From: Fomitopsis serialis
Lineage: Eukaryota > Basidiomycota > Agaricomycetes > Polyporales > Fomitopsidaceae
NCBI RefSeq assembly: GCF_022376445.1
Contig: NW_025955057.1
Coordinates: forward strand, 1-64,000
Reading direction: 5' to 3'
Length of the DNA: 64,000 bases
Below are positions 24,430 to 35,444 of the stretch, in pieces (positions within the stretch are counted from its first letter, which is position 1; each line of letters starts with the position of its first letter). A program made the translations under genes and the position numbers. The notes beneath the pieces were generated by a model, which did not search any database, was not told the DNA's origin, and was given only the letters and a program-made list of their open reading frames with translations.

Positions 24430-26763
24430 ATGAGGCTCTCTGCGATGTCGCGTGCAGCGCTCGCGCTCGCGGCGCTCGGTGCAGCGGCGGGCGTCGATGC
24501 GAAGAAGATGATGCCGATGCACAAGCTTCGCGCATACCAAGAGCAGGCTGCGAGGAAGTGGGCCGTCCCGCCACGAGCCGACGCGGTCGCGGGTGGTCCG
24601 GGCACCGTCAAGAACATTACCTTCTCTAACCCGAAGGCGTCAGGTGCGTCACAGTCTCTACTTACATGGCATATATGCGCGTGAATCTGGGTCTGAGGTG
24701 CGTGCAGAGTTCTGGGTGAATGGCTCGGCTATCCCGTTGGTCGATTGGGACATTGGCCCGAGCTGGGCGGGCTTGCTGCCGATTAGCAACAAGACCGATG
24801 AGACGCGTCAGGTAAGTGTGGTGCTGGACGTACTACGGTTTGCGTCGCTGAGTTGAGCTTGCCGCGTAGCTGTTCTTCTGGTTCTTCCCGCCTGGTCCGC
24901 AAGGCAGTCTCGATGACCTCATCATGTGGTACGTAGTGTTCTCCTTATGCATCCCGCGATCGTTCAACAACCTCTTCCCAGGATCAACGGAGGCCCCGGA
25001 TGTTCGTCCCTGGAGGGCCTCCTGCAAGAGAACGGGGTGTGTCCTCGTTTGTTCGCTAATAATTCATAAAATAGCCGATTAATGGATCCCGTCGACCTGA
25101 CCATCACAGCCGTTCCAGTGGTCTCACGGACAAGCGAAACCCACGCCGAATGACTACAGCTGGACGAATCTCTCGAGTATCCTGTATATCGACCAGCCGG
25201 TCGGTACGGGCTTCTCCCAGGGCACGCCAGATATCGAGGTGTGGCGTCTCCGCACTGTTGATCGAGGCAGTCTCATCGAGCTCGTCGGTAGAATGAAGAC
25301 CAACTGGCTGAGCAGCTCGTTGGCTTCCTGCACCAGTTCCTCGAGGTCTTCTCCGAGCTGAAGGGGAAGAACTTCTACACTACTGGGGAAAGTGTGGGTG
25401 CTGTCGCCGTGGCTTCTCGTTCAATTTCAGTGCTGACGGTGATCGAAGTATGCCGGGACCTACGTTCCTTGTGAGTGCTTCTGAGTTGATCTGCACGAGC
25501 CTGTAGTCTCAGATACCTACTTGCAGACACCGCCAACTACATCTACGAGCACCCCGACGCCCTCGACCTCGACCTCAAAGGCTTCTGGATCTCCGATCGT
25601 CCGTACCTTCTTCCATGTCCGATCCGTCACCCACACACCTCTGACGGGTTTGCGCAGCCTCGCTCTCGTGGGACGTCGTCCAAGAGCAGATCCCCGCCGT
25701 GAGCTTCGTGCACAAGTACCGGAACGTCTTCGCGTTCAACGAGACGTTCATGGACACGCTCGACGCGCAGGCCGCCGCGTGCAACTACGCGGACTACACG
25801 GACAAGTACCTCGCCTATCCGCCGACCGGGCTGCTGCCCCTGCCGGGCACGAGCGTCGAGGCCGACGCCGGGTGCGACGTGTGGGACGCGATCTTCGCCG
25901 CGGCGCTCGACGTCAACCCCGCGTTCAACATCTACCGCATCTTCGACACGGTGCGTCTCCACCCGCCGCCGCCCCCTTCCGTCCAGACGCGCTGACCCGG
26001 CCCGTCTTACTTAACTCACGGGCAGTGGCCGATCCTGTGGGACGTGCTCGGCTTCCCGGGGTCCTTCCCGCAGACGCAGCTCGCGCCGCTCTACTTCGAC
26101 CGCGCGGACGTGAAGGCGGCGATCCACGCGCCCGCGGACGTCGCCTGGGCGGAGTGCTCCGATGTGGACGTGTTCCCCGACGGCGATAATAGCCTCCCGC
26201 CCGTGTTCAGCGTGCTCCCGAACGTGATCGAGAAGAGCGCGCGCGCGGTGGTCGTGCACGGCCTCGCGGACTTCGTGCTGATCAGCGAGGGCACGCGGAT
26301 CGCGCTGCAGAAGTGAGTGGTGCCTTGTGTTGTGTGTTGTGTTGTGCTGTGGGCGGTCGGCTGATGGGTGTGGGGCGCGATGGTAGCATGACTTGTGAGT
26401 GCTCTGACTGTGCTGCGGGGATGAATCCGATGTTGATGTGGCCGTGACGTGGCCTGCGTAGGGAACGGTATGCAGGGATTCCAAACACCTATCGCGAATG
26501 ACAGCTTCATCGTCGACGGCGTCGGCGCGCTGGGCACGGCCCACTACGAGCGTGGCCTGGCCTACTTCGAGGTCGAGCTGAGCGGGCATATGGTACCCGA
26601 GTTCTCTCCAGCGGTGAGTGCAAATCTGTAGAGCGATGCTGAGCGCACCTGATTGCAACCGGCGCAGGCTGCATACCAAATTATGGAGTACCTGTTGGGC
26701 TTCCGCGCGGAACCTACCTTCACTCCGCAGGAGAGCGACGTCGTCAGGCGATCTGAGCTGTAG
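24430..26763 (+). CDS. Secreted serine carboxypeptidase, peptidase family S10
   Basis: Removes C-terminal residues from peptides in the secretory path, vacuole or outside the cell. It has about 12 exons and roughly 560 residues. A signal peptide ([18 protein letters not shown]) is followed by a short propeptide. The substrate/oxyanion motif [12 protein letters not shown] is seen after FFWFFPPGP. The catalytic triad is present: Ser in GESYAGTYVP (the AGT codon meets a GTGGGT donor), Asp in HGLADFVLI, and His in [22 protein letters not shown] is also family-typical. Several NxT/NxS sequons occur (NITF, NGS, NKT, NLS, NET). No C-terminal membrane anchor is seen, so it is not a Kex1-type Golgi enzyme. 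Confidence 0.88.
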
Positions 26764-27096
26764 ATGGGGAGCAGCAGCTTGAGAACGGTGGACGCGACAA
26801 CATTGCCGTGCAGTACCGTTGTATAGAATGCCTGTTGTGTACTGCTAATAGATTCAGGTCGCGGCATCAACATAACCTTGTAAGTCAACTTGCTCGATTG
26901 GATCAGATCGGCATAGCAAATTGGCAGACGAAATGGCGGCTTACCTGTGCAGACAGCCACCTGATACCACCCTCCATTAGTTCCATCACTAGCAGCACTA
27001 CGACGTACTTGAATCATATCGTCGATCTGATCAGGCGGAAGATATACACAGTGGGACCGCCGCAGGCACATCCAGTGGGACGCAGTGTAATCCATG
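26764..27096. other. Short gap before duplication copy B
   Basis: Holds the 3' end of the carboxypeptidase transcript. It shares no recognisable match with the corresponding flank of duplication copy A, so the duplicated block stops at about 27097. Confidence 0.5.
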
Positions 27097-27263
27097 CTTC
27101 CATTTTGCGAGTTGCTATCACTATCGTACACATGTGAGTCATACTTCCTACTGTACCATGCATGACACATGCCTGGACTCCATACTACCCATTTTGCGAG
27201 GAAACCACACTCGTCTGCGCGTCGCACGCATCTTTGCCCCACGCCCGCGCGTTCCACTATCGC

Positions 27264-29119
27264 TTACGAGTGGCCATACACTGCGATCGGCTTGTATGCC
27301 TCCTCGAGGTACTTGATCTCGTCCGGAGTCAGCTCGACGTCCAGCGCGTCTGTCCGTCAAGCACCGTCAGCACCTCAGAGACGCAGACGCAGACGGGGAC
27401 TGGGGCGCACCGATGAGCTCCTCGAGGTTCTTGAGGCCCGTCGTGCCCACGATCGGCGCCGACACGTCTGCAGCGCAGAACGCGCGTCCACATCAACACC
27501 ACGAACGCGCCGCCCGACTCCACGCGCACTCACCGTCCTTCGCCAAGCTCCACGCAAGCGCGACCTGCGCCATGCTCACCCCCTTCTTGCCCGCGAGCTC
27601 CTCCACCCTGCATACCCTGGTCAGCAAGGAACAGCATGTCCGCGGCGGAGAGACGTACCGGGTGACGACGTCGGCGGTGCCCGCCCACGTCTTGTACGGG
27701 CCCGCGGCGCTGCAGGAGGGCCAGATGAGCACGCGCGACTGCAGGGCGGAGGGGCGGTACTGACGCGTCGGTCTCGCCGCGCTTCGTCTGCGCGGAGAGC
27801 GGGCGGGTGAGGATGCCGCGGCCGAGGGGCGACCACGGGATCGCGCCGACGCCGAACATCTGCGCGCAGACTGTCAGCCTGAGAACAAAGGGTCGGGACG
27901 GGCTGGGGGACGGCACCTTGAGTGTGGGGAACATCTCGCGTTCCTCCTCGCGGTAGACGAGGCTGTGGTGGTTCTGCATCGAGATGAAGGGCGTGAGCTT
28001 GTGCTGGATGGCGTAGTCTGTTGGCGCGGGTAGTAAGGTGTCAGCGTCGAGATGTGTTCTTTTTGAAAGTAAGGCGGGGGTGCGCACTCTGCATGGCGTG
28101 GACTGTGAGTTTCGTCAGCATTGCAGTATGAGGTGCTGTCAGCACGGATACGTACACTGGTAGGCGTGGCACGAGCTCATGCCGATGTATCGGGCGTACC
28201 CGGCCTGCACGACGTCGTGGAGGGCTTGCATCTGCGGAGGGTCAGAGTGGGTTCGGATCGGCTAACAGACATTCACGGACCGTTTCCTCGATCGGTGTAT
28301 CGTAGTCGAAACGATGGCCTGGAAGGAGCATGTGTCAACATCAAAGAATCCAAGCAGTTTGCCGCGACTCGAGACATACACTGGAGTACGTCGACGTAGT
28401 CGAGCTGCAGACGCTCGAGGCTGTTCTTGATAGAGTCGAAGATATGCTGGAAGCACACCATGTCATTATACGCGCACCGTCTAAGCAACCCCGAACGATC
28501 GAACGCACCTTGCGGTTCAGACCCTTCTGGTTGATGATACCGTGGTCCGCCGCACTCGCTAGCGTCACGTCCATGCCGAATTTTGGCGCGAGTGGATGCC
28601 ACACCTGCGCATCGTCGCCTGAGCGGAGCGATGGGCCTGTGAGGGGATGGGCTGACCTTGGTGAGAATGACGAGCTCCTCGCGGGGCAGCTCGAGCTCCT
28701 TGATGGCCTTGCCGAGCATGACCTCGGAGCAGCCGTTCGAGTACATCTTGAGAGCGAGTCTGCGTCACCCGTAGGTATGCGCGAGATGCGCAAAGAATGG
28801 ACGTACATTTGCCGTATCGAAGGTCTGGATGCCGTGGTCGTAGCTGTCGTCCGCGTTCGTCGAAGGGCGCGATGCAGCGGGTCAAGTGAAGGGCTCACGC
28901 GTATTTTATGTGCTTGCTGACCTCCTCCTGATCGTCAATGACCCATTCTCTCCAGCCCTTGTGGCCGTACGACATACATCCCAGGATGATCTTCGACACC
29001 TTCAGGCCAGACTTGCCCAGGCGGACTGCCGACATCGGACGCGTCAGGGACTGCAGCGGAATACACCAACAGAGCACAGGATACGCACCATATGGCATAG
29101 ACTTCTTTGCGACAGACAT
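27264..29119 (-). CDS. Aldo/keto reductase (NADPH-dependent oxidoreductase), copy B
   Basis: Inverted duplicate of the gene at 10393-12259 with the same exon-intron plan and length. It keeps Asp and Tyr in the DTANMYSN context, Lys in VILTK and His in the spliced DVLQCHRFD, so it should be active. Differences are scattered: MSVAKKSMPY for MSVAKRSMPY, KELELPREE for KELNLPREE, VWHPLAPKF for VWFPIAPKF, DSIKNSLE for DSIKKSLE, and a different short segment just before GPYKTWAG. The introns differ more than the exons, which suggests purifying selection on both copies. Its upstream region keeps the TATA motif and about 180 bases of the copy A promoter before the transposon insertion begins. Confidence 0.86.
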
Positions 29120-29292
29120 TTGGATGTTAGACGGGGGCTAGTACGACGCGCAGGATAGTGGGTGGAGGAGATGCGGGTTGAGGTCAACTGCCAATAAGTG
29201 TTGTCACATTCGGGCACTGATATATGCCGAGAAGGGTGTGTGCGTCATGGTGACTAAGTGGGAACGAGGAACGACGAGTCGGAGGAGAGTGG

Positions 29293-31381
29293 GGAGGGGC
29301 AAGCCCTGCGACGCCCGTGGCCGCTTAGTCAGCGACGCGCCACTGCAAACTTGGTCAGACCTCGATCGTGTGGCGCTGGTGTGGCGTATACATCGCACTG
29401 ATCGCGTTCAAGCTCTACAGGCAAGACATCTATCCAGAGTAAATTACGAGTACGTTATACTAAAATGTATGTTATAGTCTAACAATCTAGGTCCGAGTCA
29501 TTATCATAGTCTATGTGGGATTCCCCTGCTCGTTGTGTCAAACTCGCTGTAATGCTGTCTGACTCAGATGTAGCAGTATTCGAAAGAGCCAGTGTACGGC
29601 GGGCCTCTGCACGCGCAATCGCCTTCCTCAGCTCTAGTAATGCCTCGGGCTTTTTGACCTTTTTCTTGTGCAAAGACGAAGGTGCGGGGGTCTCCTTATC
29701 GTCGAGCCGATAGACTTGAAGCTGCTGATCAATGTCAGGTCTGCGTAATTTCGCCAGGCCCTCCTCGTCAATTACGAACTTGACTGCACGCAGCTTGGCC
29801 TCCCGTTCATTTTCCTTGCGCTTCTTCTCCGCGGCCTCTGCTGATCTCTGCTGAGCAGTTGCCAGATCGTGCTCGACTTGACGTCTGCGGCGCTCGGCCT
29901 CGTGGCCACTGCTGTCGAAGGTACGTGCTTCGCGGCGAATATGTTCGTGACAGGTGTCGTCGAACATCTAACGCTCCCGCAACGCTTTGCATGGCGTCTC
30001 CGACCTTCTTCTGTGAACATCCACCTCGCACCAACATGCGCGCAAGCGACCGCGCGGCTGGCGTGTAAACACCCTTCCGCTTCAAACGAAAGATCGCTGG
30101 CCGTGACTTCGCCCTCTCAATCGCGTTCGCGAGAACACAGGGTGCACGCTCGCTGCGTTTGCGAAGCTTTCGAATAGTATTTTGACAACCACGTAGCTTA
30201 TCGACCATTGCGCTGCGTGTTCCGACCAGGGTCGTGCGAAGTTCGTGCCCCTCCTGCTGAAGATGCACGATCTTGCCCTCTAACTCGGTGTTGTGCTTCT
30301 CAACAGATGCATGAAGATTTGTCTTGACTCGAAGCTTGTCCTTGAGTACATTCATTCGTTTCTTCATACGTGCTTCTCGTCGCTGACTGTTGTGCAGTTG
30401 TCTCCTCGATTCGGCAAGCTTATGCCAGTGCTGAGTCCCATCATGCGCCGGCAAGTCCTCCATCTCAGCTTTCTACATGACAGTGAGTTTTGTTTGTCAC
30501 TTGGCAAGGAAGTAACCTATATCACTGACACTCCACTCCGAAAAAATAGCCATCCCAGATGACTGTGGACCCATTACAGGTATGTTCTCTCTCGCCAGTG
30601 CCGAGTCTGAGTCTGAGTCTCCATGATACTGAGCTCTACTAGCCAGAGCTCCCTTGGCTGCAGCTGCCTTCTGTGCTGAAGAGCGTCCCTTCCGCCTCGG
30701 TCTAGTACATGATTTATATGTTCCTTTGGCCACCATACTCGTGCTAATGATGTATGCGTCTCCGAGGATGATTATTGGTGTATTATGCTGTAGCTGAACT
30801 TCAGGGCACGAATTAAGCGCAGAATAAATCTAGGAAACTCCCGATTAAATTCAGGGACCATGGTACATTTATACCTCAACTCACCTATCGAAAGGAGATA
30901 TGTTTGAGAGAGAACGGACATTGTTACGCGCATGGAGATGAACGGGTAACCGCGTTGTTGTTGCTCACGTGACCGTACGACGCGTTTGTGGCGGAGACAT
31001 CTCGCGCGTCTTCGTGCCTATCAGTATACCGTGTATCTAACCTGAAGCAAAGGCATTCATGCCTGGTCATTGGTGACAAATATATTGCGAGAGTACATAT
31101 GAGTGTTTCATTAGTGGTTTCATTGTGTGGATATTTGTCTTTCACTCCATGATTGAGGAAACACACATGAGCCACACTCATTAAATCGGAATTCTCGTCC
31201 ATGTAACCTAACAAAACCTTCTATGGCCTCATGGCTCTCAATCCCGTTGCATCCGCGGACACCAAAGCATCTGAGGGAGCTCATGTTTGTGATACAGTGC
31301 TTCTACCACTCTCGCGACCAATGCCACTAATTCCAAACACGAACAAACAGATTCGCCCTTGCGGGCGTTGCCCCTCCCCAA
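29293..31381 (-). mobile_element. 2.1-kb DNA transposon, internally deleted, inserted in duplication copy B
   Basis: The ends are inverted: the left end reads GGGGAGGGGCAAG and the reverse complement of the right end reads TTGGGGAGGGGCAAC. Both ends abut GGAGAGTGG (29284-29292 and 31382-31390), present once at the matching site of copy A (about 10220). Shared bases make the true target duplication anything from 7 to 12 bp. The single gene inside is read on the minus strand and lacks its middle. The family is uncertain; terminal repeats plus a duplication of this size point to a cut-and-paste DNA element. Confidence 0.75.
29479..30736 (-). pseudogene. Internally deleted coiled-coil protein of the 2.1-kb transposon
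   Basis: The N-terminal part starts MVAKGTYKSCTRPRRKGRSS (30736), then after an intron a long coiled coil (RREARMKKRMNVLKDKLRVK; HNTELEGKIVHLQQEGHELR), then VYTPAARSLARMLVRGGCSQ. At about 29970 it passes out of frame into a different region, MFDDTCHEHIRREARTFDSS, followed by a basic coiled coil and an acidic tail (SHIDYDNDSDLDC). I recognise both ends as belonging to a large, multicopy agaricomycete protein whose middle several hundred residues are missing here. That recognition is from memory. Its biochemical role is not known to me. The abrupt junction indicates a deletion derivative. Confidence 0.6.
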
Positions 31382-31671
31382 GGAGAGTGGGGGCCAGCAT
31401 AACGATATTGATTGGCAACTCAGCCGAAGAGAACCTTGAGTGAACCGCTCAGGCGGCACACAACTTGTACGCTGCAGATTATCCAGTCCTTGCCTTGCTG
31501 TCGACGGTGAGTACATACAGAAAGATGCACCAGGAAGACACTTGCCGAACTTGCCAAACCTCCTCTGATCTTCGAAAATCCAAGGGTTCCGCTCGATACG
31601 GGTCGCGCCCACGTGACCGACACGCTGGTCCATTCTGAGTTGAAGTTCTTTCATTTCAAACCCCCTCACTT

Positions 31672-32735
31672 CTCTGCTCTGAGTCTGTGCTCTGCTTGAG
31701 CGTGCGCGGGCTCTGACTTGCTACTCGGTCGTGGCCCGGAATACGGGCGATCTATGAAGAGTAATCAGTAGGTCTTGAAGTAGCACATCATGATGGAAAA
31801 TTAGTAGGCTGCGTTCCATGTCTATCGCAGACGTGCATATCAAGACACCGTGGGTTTGGCGTAACATTGGACAGACTGGGAGGGAACGGTGCGTCACGCC
31901 GCGCATAGACGAGGACGCGGCTCTGGCGAGCGCAAGCCACGCAATACCGTGTGGGTTCTGGTAAGTTAATCGTCTCATACTCGAGCCCGACAATCCATGC
32001 TTACCAAGGCAAGGTGAGCCGATGACGCATCACTACGGCCAGTAGACTGACTAATGCTCGGATCTGTAGGCGGACTACCATCTCAAAAAGGCGCATCACA
32101 GCTCTGGAGCGGGGTTTCCGTTTTGTGGGCGGAGTGTCTCTCAGCAAGGACTCGGCCGTGCTATGCGATGATACGGAACACAGCCTCCCGTTTAGATTGT
32201 GGTGGGCCATTTGGGCGTGCTCAAGTTGCAAGCCAATGTGACTGTGTATTCTGGCGCCCCAGAGCTTGCATTCTCGATTACTTCTTGGCTTCAAAAACCG
32301 GACCTCGCGTCGACTACGTCAATGAATTTGTGGGAGGATTCAGTGACGGCATAGAGATGGGGCATATCCTCTGACCTATCGAGATCGTCCTGTCGCGCCA
32401 ACGACCTGCGGGCATTCCAAAGTGAGGCGTAGTACTCAGCTGCGGAGTCATGCGCGTAGAACACACTTTTGAATGCGTTGAAGGCGCCTGTCCCACCTCT
32501 GTGCTGTCCGCCGCCAAGTAGCGTCGCGTTCCCGCCATCCAGAACCATGCTCCTCAGCTTATCGTACACCAGGATGCCTGGACATGAGATTGGGTGCCAC
32601 AAGTACGCACACGAGCGATGTTGCTGAACGACTGGAGCCGGCCCGGGTGTAGCGGGGAGGGTGATCTGAGATTGAGAATGTACGAGTCGTCCGTGATCGC
32701 GATCTGCTCTCACCACGCGTTCATCCGCCACCGCC
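31672..32735. other. Intergenic upstream of the aldehyde dehydrogenase
   Basis: Beyond the duplication, no frame with family motifs or splice support was found on either strand. The last few hundred bases must contain the ALDH promoter. Confidence 0.45.
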
Positions 32736-35049
32736 ATGTCCGCGCCCGAGTCCCAGACGACCATCAGCCCCCACACCCAGCAGCCTCTCGTCACCCGCAC
32801 ATATCCGTCCCAGTCCGCGCTCAACAATGTCATCGAACGCTCTGAGGTTGCCCAGAAGCAGTGGGCTCGTGTGCCGCTGAAGGAGAGGATCGCTATTGCG
32901 ACGAAGTTCATGGTGCGTACGTGGTACGGGAATGCGAATGTAGCACCGTCTAAGTGCGTGGCTGCCTTTGCAGGATGAGTTCAAGGCCATGGGCGAGGAG
33001 ATCTCCTTGGAACTCACAGTGCAGATGGGCCGGTACGTTCCTCGCCTCCCTGTCTTGCCTCGCCGCTGAGATTGCGCTCGTGCAATCCATAGTCCCGTCT
33101 CCCAAGTACCCGGGGAGGTCAGGGGCACCCTCGACCGCGCCGCATACATGCTCTCCATCGCAGAGTCCAGCCTCGCCGACGTCTCTCTCGCCGACACCGA
33201 CAAGCCTGGCTTCCGGCGGTACATCAAGCGTGCCCCCATGGGCGTCGTCCTCGTCATCGCTCCCTGGAAGTGCGTCTCACCCTCATGCGTTCCTTCCCAG
33301 ACCGCCTGACCTCTACTTCTACCACAGCTACCCCTACCTCACCTCCATCAACTCCGTCCTGCCCGCCCTCGTCGCCGGCAACTCCGTCATCCTCAAACCG
33401 TCGCCCCAGACCCCGCTCACCGCCGAGCGCTTCGCCCTCGCCTGGTCGCGCGCCGGGCTCCCCCAGGACCTCCTCCAGGTCGCCCACCTCTCGCCGGAGC
33501 TCGCCGCGTTTGCCGTGACACACCCGAAGGTCGACTTTGTCAGCTTCACGGGGAGCGTCGTCGGCGGGAAGGCGGTCGCGCAGGCGGCGGCGGGCGCGGG
33601 ATTCAAGGGTGTTGGTCTTGAGGTGCGTCGACTTCGCGTGGGTCATTGGGAGACGTGTCGGTGACGAAGGACATGTGGGGGTGTAGCTCGGTGGAAAGGA
33701 TCCGGCGTACGTGCGCGCGGATGCGCAGCTCGACTACACGGCCGCCGAGCTGGTAGACGGTACGTGCTTCCCTTCTGCTGGTACGCCTGGTGTGTTGACT
33801 TGACCGCGCATATACCAGGCGCGATGTTCAACTCGGGCCAGTCCTGCTGTGCCGTCGAGGTAAGCATTCGCCAACGGCGTCCCGCGACTGTCGTGCAGCC
33901 CATCTCATCCGTTTATAGCGCATATACGTCCACGAATCGATCTACGAACCCTTCGTCGCGAAGTTCGTCGAGCTTGTGAAGGTGCGCTTCCTCGCGAAGG
34001 CTCTTTCCCGCCCTCTTCTCTTCCGCCCCCCCTTCGTCCTACTCATTGGACATTCACTTCCATACAGGGATACAAGCTTGGTGACCCGACACTGCCGGGG
34101 ACGAACCTCGGCCCTGTCGTCAGCGTCGCGAGCGCGGAGAAGATCCGCAAGCAGGTCGCGGACGCCGGTACGTCCTTTCCCCGCTCAACCGAGTTCCCGC
34201 GTACTGCATGTTCACGCTCACGGCTACGTAGTGAAAGCAGGTGCGAAGGCGCTCATTCCGGAGGACTTGTTTGCCACCGCGCAGCCGTGAGTGTTTTGGA
34301 GTAAGACCGTGCTTGGACTGATCGCGCGGACGGTGAAGGGGCACGGCGTATGTCGCGCCGCAGGTGCTGGTCGACGTTGATCACTGTGCGCCTGTCTTTC
34401 GTTGGTTACCCTAGCAGGCCTGTGCGCTCAACGTAATTTTTTTTTCGCAGCGATGGACGTCATGATGGTCAGTCCCTCCCCAACCGTGCTCTTCCAACGC
34501 GCTCAACGCACGTCCTCTCTCATAGGAAGAGACCTTCGGACCCGTCATCGGCATAATAAAGGTCCGGCCGCCTCCTCCCCCTTGCCGCGCTTTCATGCCT
34601 TGGCTCACCGCCCATTCGCGCCGCAGGTATCCTCCGACGAAGAGGCAGTCACGCTCATGAACGACTCGCCCTACGGGCTCACAGCCTCCGTCTGGACCGA
34701 CGCCGCGGCGCACCCCGAGTCCGAGGCCGCGTTCCTCCGGATCACGGACGAGCTCTTCACGGGGACCGTCTTCCTGAACCGGTGCGCGTCCCGTTTCCCG
34801 TTTCTTCCCCCCATCGGCTGTTGGTTGGTTCGTGCGCTGAGTCGTGGGCGACAGGTGCGACGCGCTGGACCCTGCGCTCGCGTGGACGGGCGTGAAGGAC
34901 AGCGGGCGCGGCGTCAGCTTGAGCAAGTTCGGTGAGTCGTGCGAGGCTTGTGGTGTGACAGGACTGTGCGGGGATGCTGATGTGCGGGTGCAGGGTATGA
35001 CCAGCTCACGAGGGCGAAGAGCGTGCATATGAAGATCAAGACGACGTAG
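32736..35049 (+). CDS. NAD(P)-dependent aldehyde dehydrogenase
   Basis: Oxidises an aldehyde to the acid. About 15 exons (14 introns) give about 480 residues, normal for the superfamily. Key residues are in place: the active-site Asn138 (VVLVIAPWNYPY), the general base Glu236 (GVGLELGGKDP), and the nucleophile Cys270 in NSGQSCCAVE. The cofactor fold carries ILKPSPQTP and VSFTGSVVGG. EETFGPVIGIIKV and the terminal DSGRGVSLSKFGYDQLTRAK complete the family pattern. All splice sites preserve phase, including short exons encoding SMDVMM and FGPVIGIIK. It resembles fungal ALDHs annotated as succinate-semialdehyde or betaine-type dehydrogenases, but the substrate is not readable. Confidence 0.9.
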
Positions 35050-35444
35050 GGGCCGGCGTGGCTTGTAGGAGGGAGGGGGACCGATTGGCGTGAGCAGATC
35101 AAGTAGCCATGTATTGCAAATGTAGAATGTTCCAAATTATAGCTGGTCTGTGCAACAGCTGGACTGAAACCAAATTACTTGTGGACATGGTGTCAGTACA
35201 CGTGGATAGCGAAACTTGGCAAAGACAAAGCTAGATCTATGAGTGGCCTAGTGTACTATATCGAGGCTACGCAAATGCCATCTACGCTGCATCGACTCTA
35301 CATTGAACCTTCCAAGTTGTCACAGCCAGCATTACGATGGTTTATTACATTCGCCCTGGGCCTGAGCCTTCGTCCCCCAGCGCTGCATGCCTTCAATGCA
35401 CCGGCATGGTTCATTTGCGCACCCAAACGAGCAGCCGTTAACAC
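35050..35444. other. Convergent 3' intergenic region
   Basis: Between the ends of ALDH (plus) and NBS1 (minus). Nothing beyond presumed 3' untranslated sequence is seen. Confidence 0.5.

Larger units (their letters stand above)
27097..31665 (-). repeat. Copy B of the inverted segmental duplication, with a 2.1-kb insertion
   Basis: The reverse complement of this block matches 9950-12431 in two parts: 27097 to about 29294 (AKR gene and near flanks) and about 31381-31665 (outer upstream flank). The part between is a transposon absent from copy A. The two copies are about 14.7 kb apart in opposite orientation. Confidence 0.85.
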
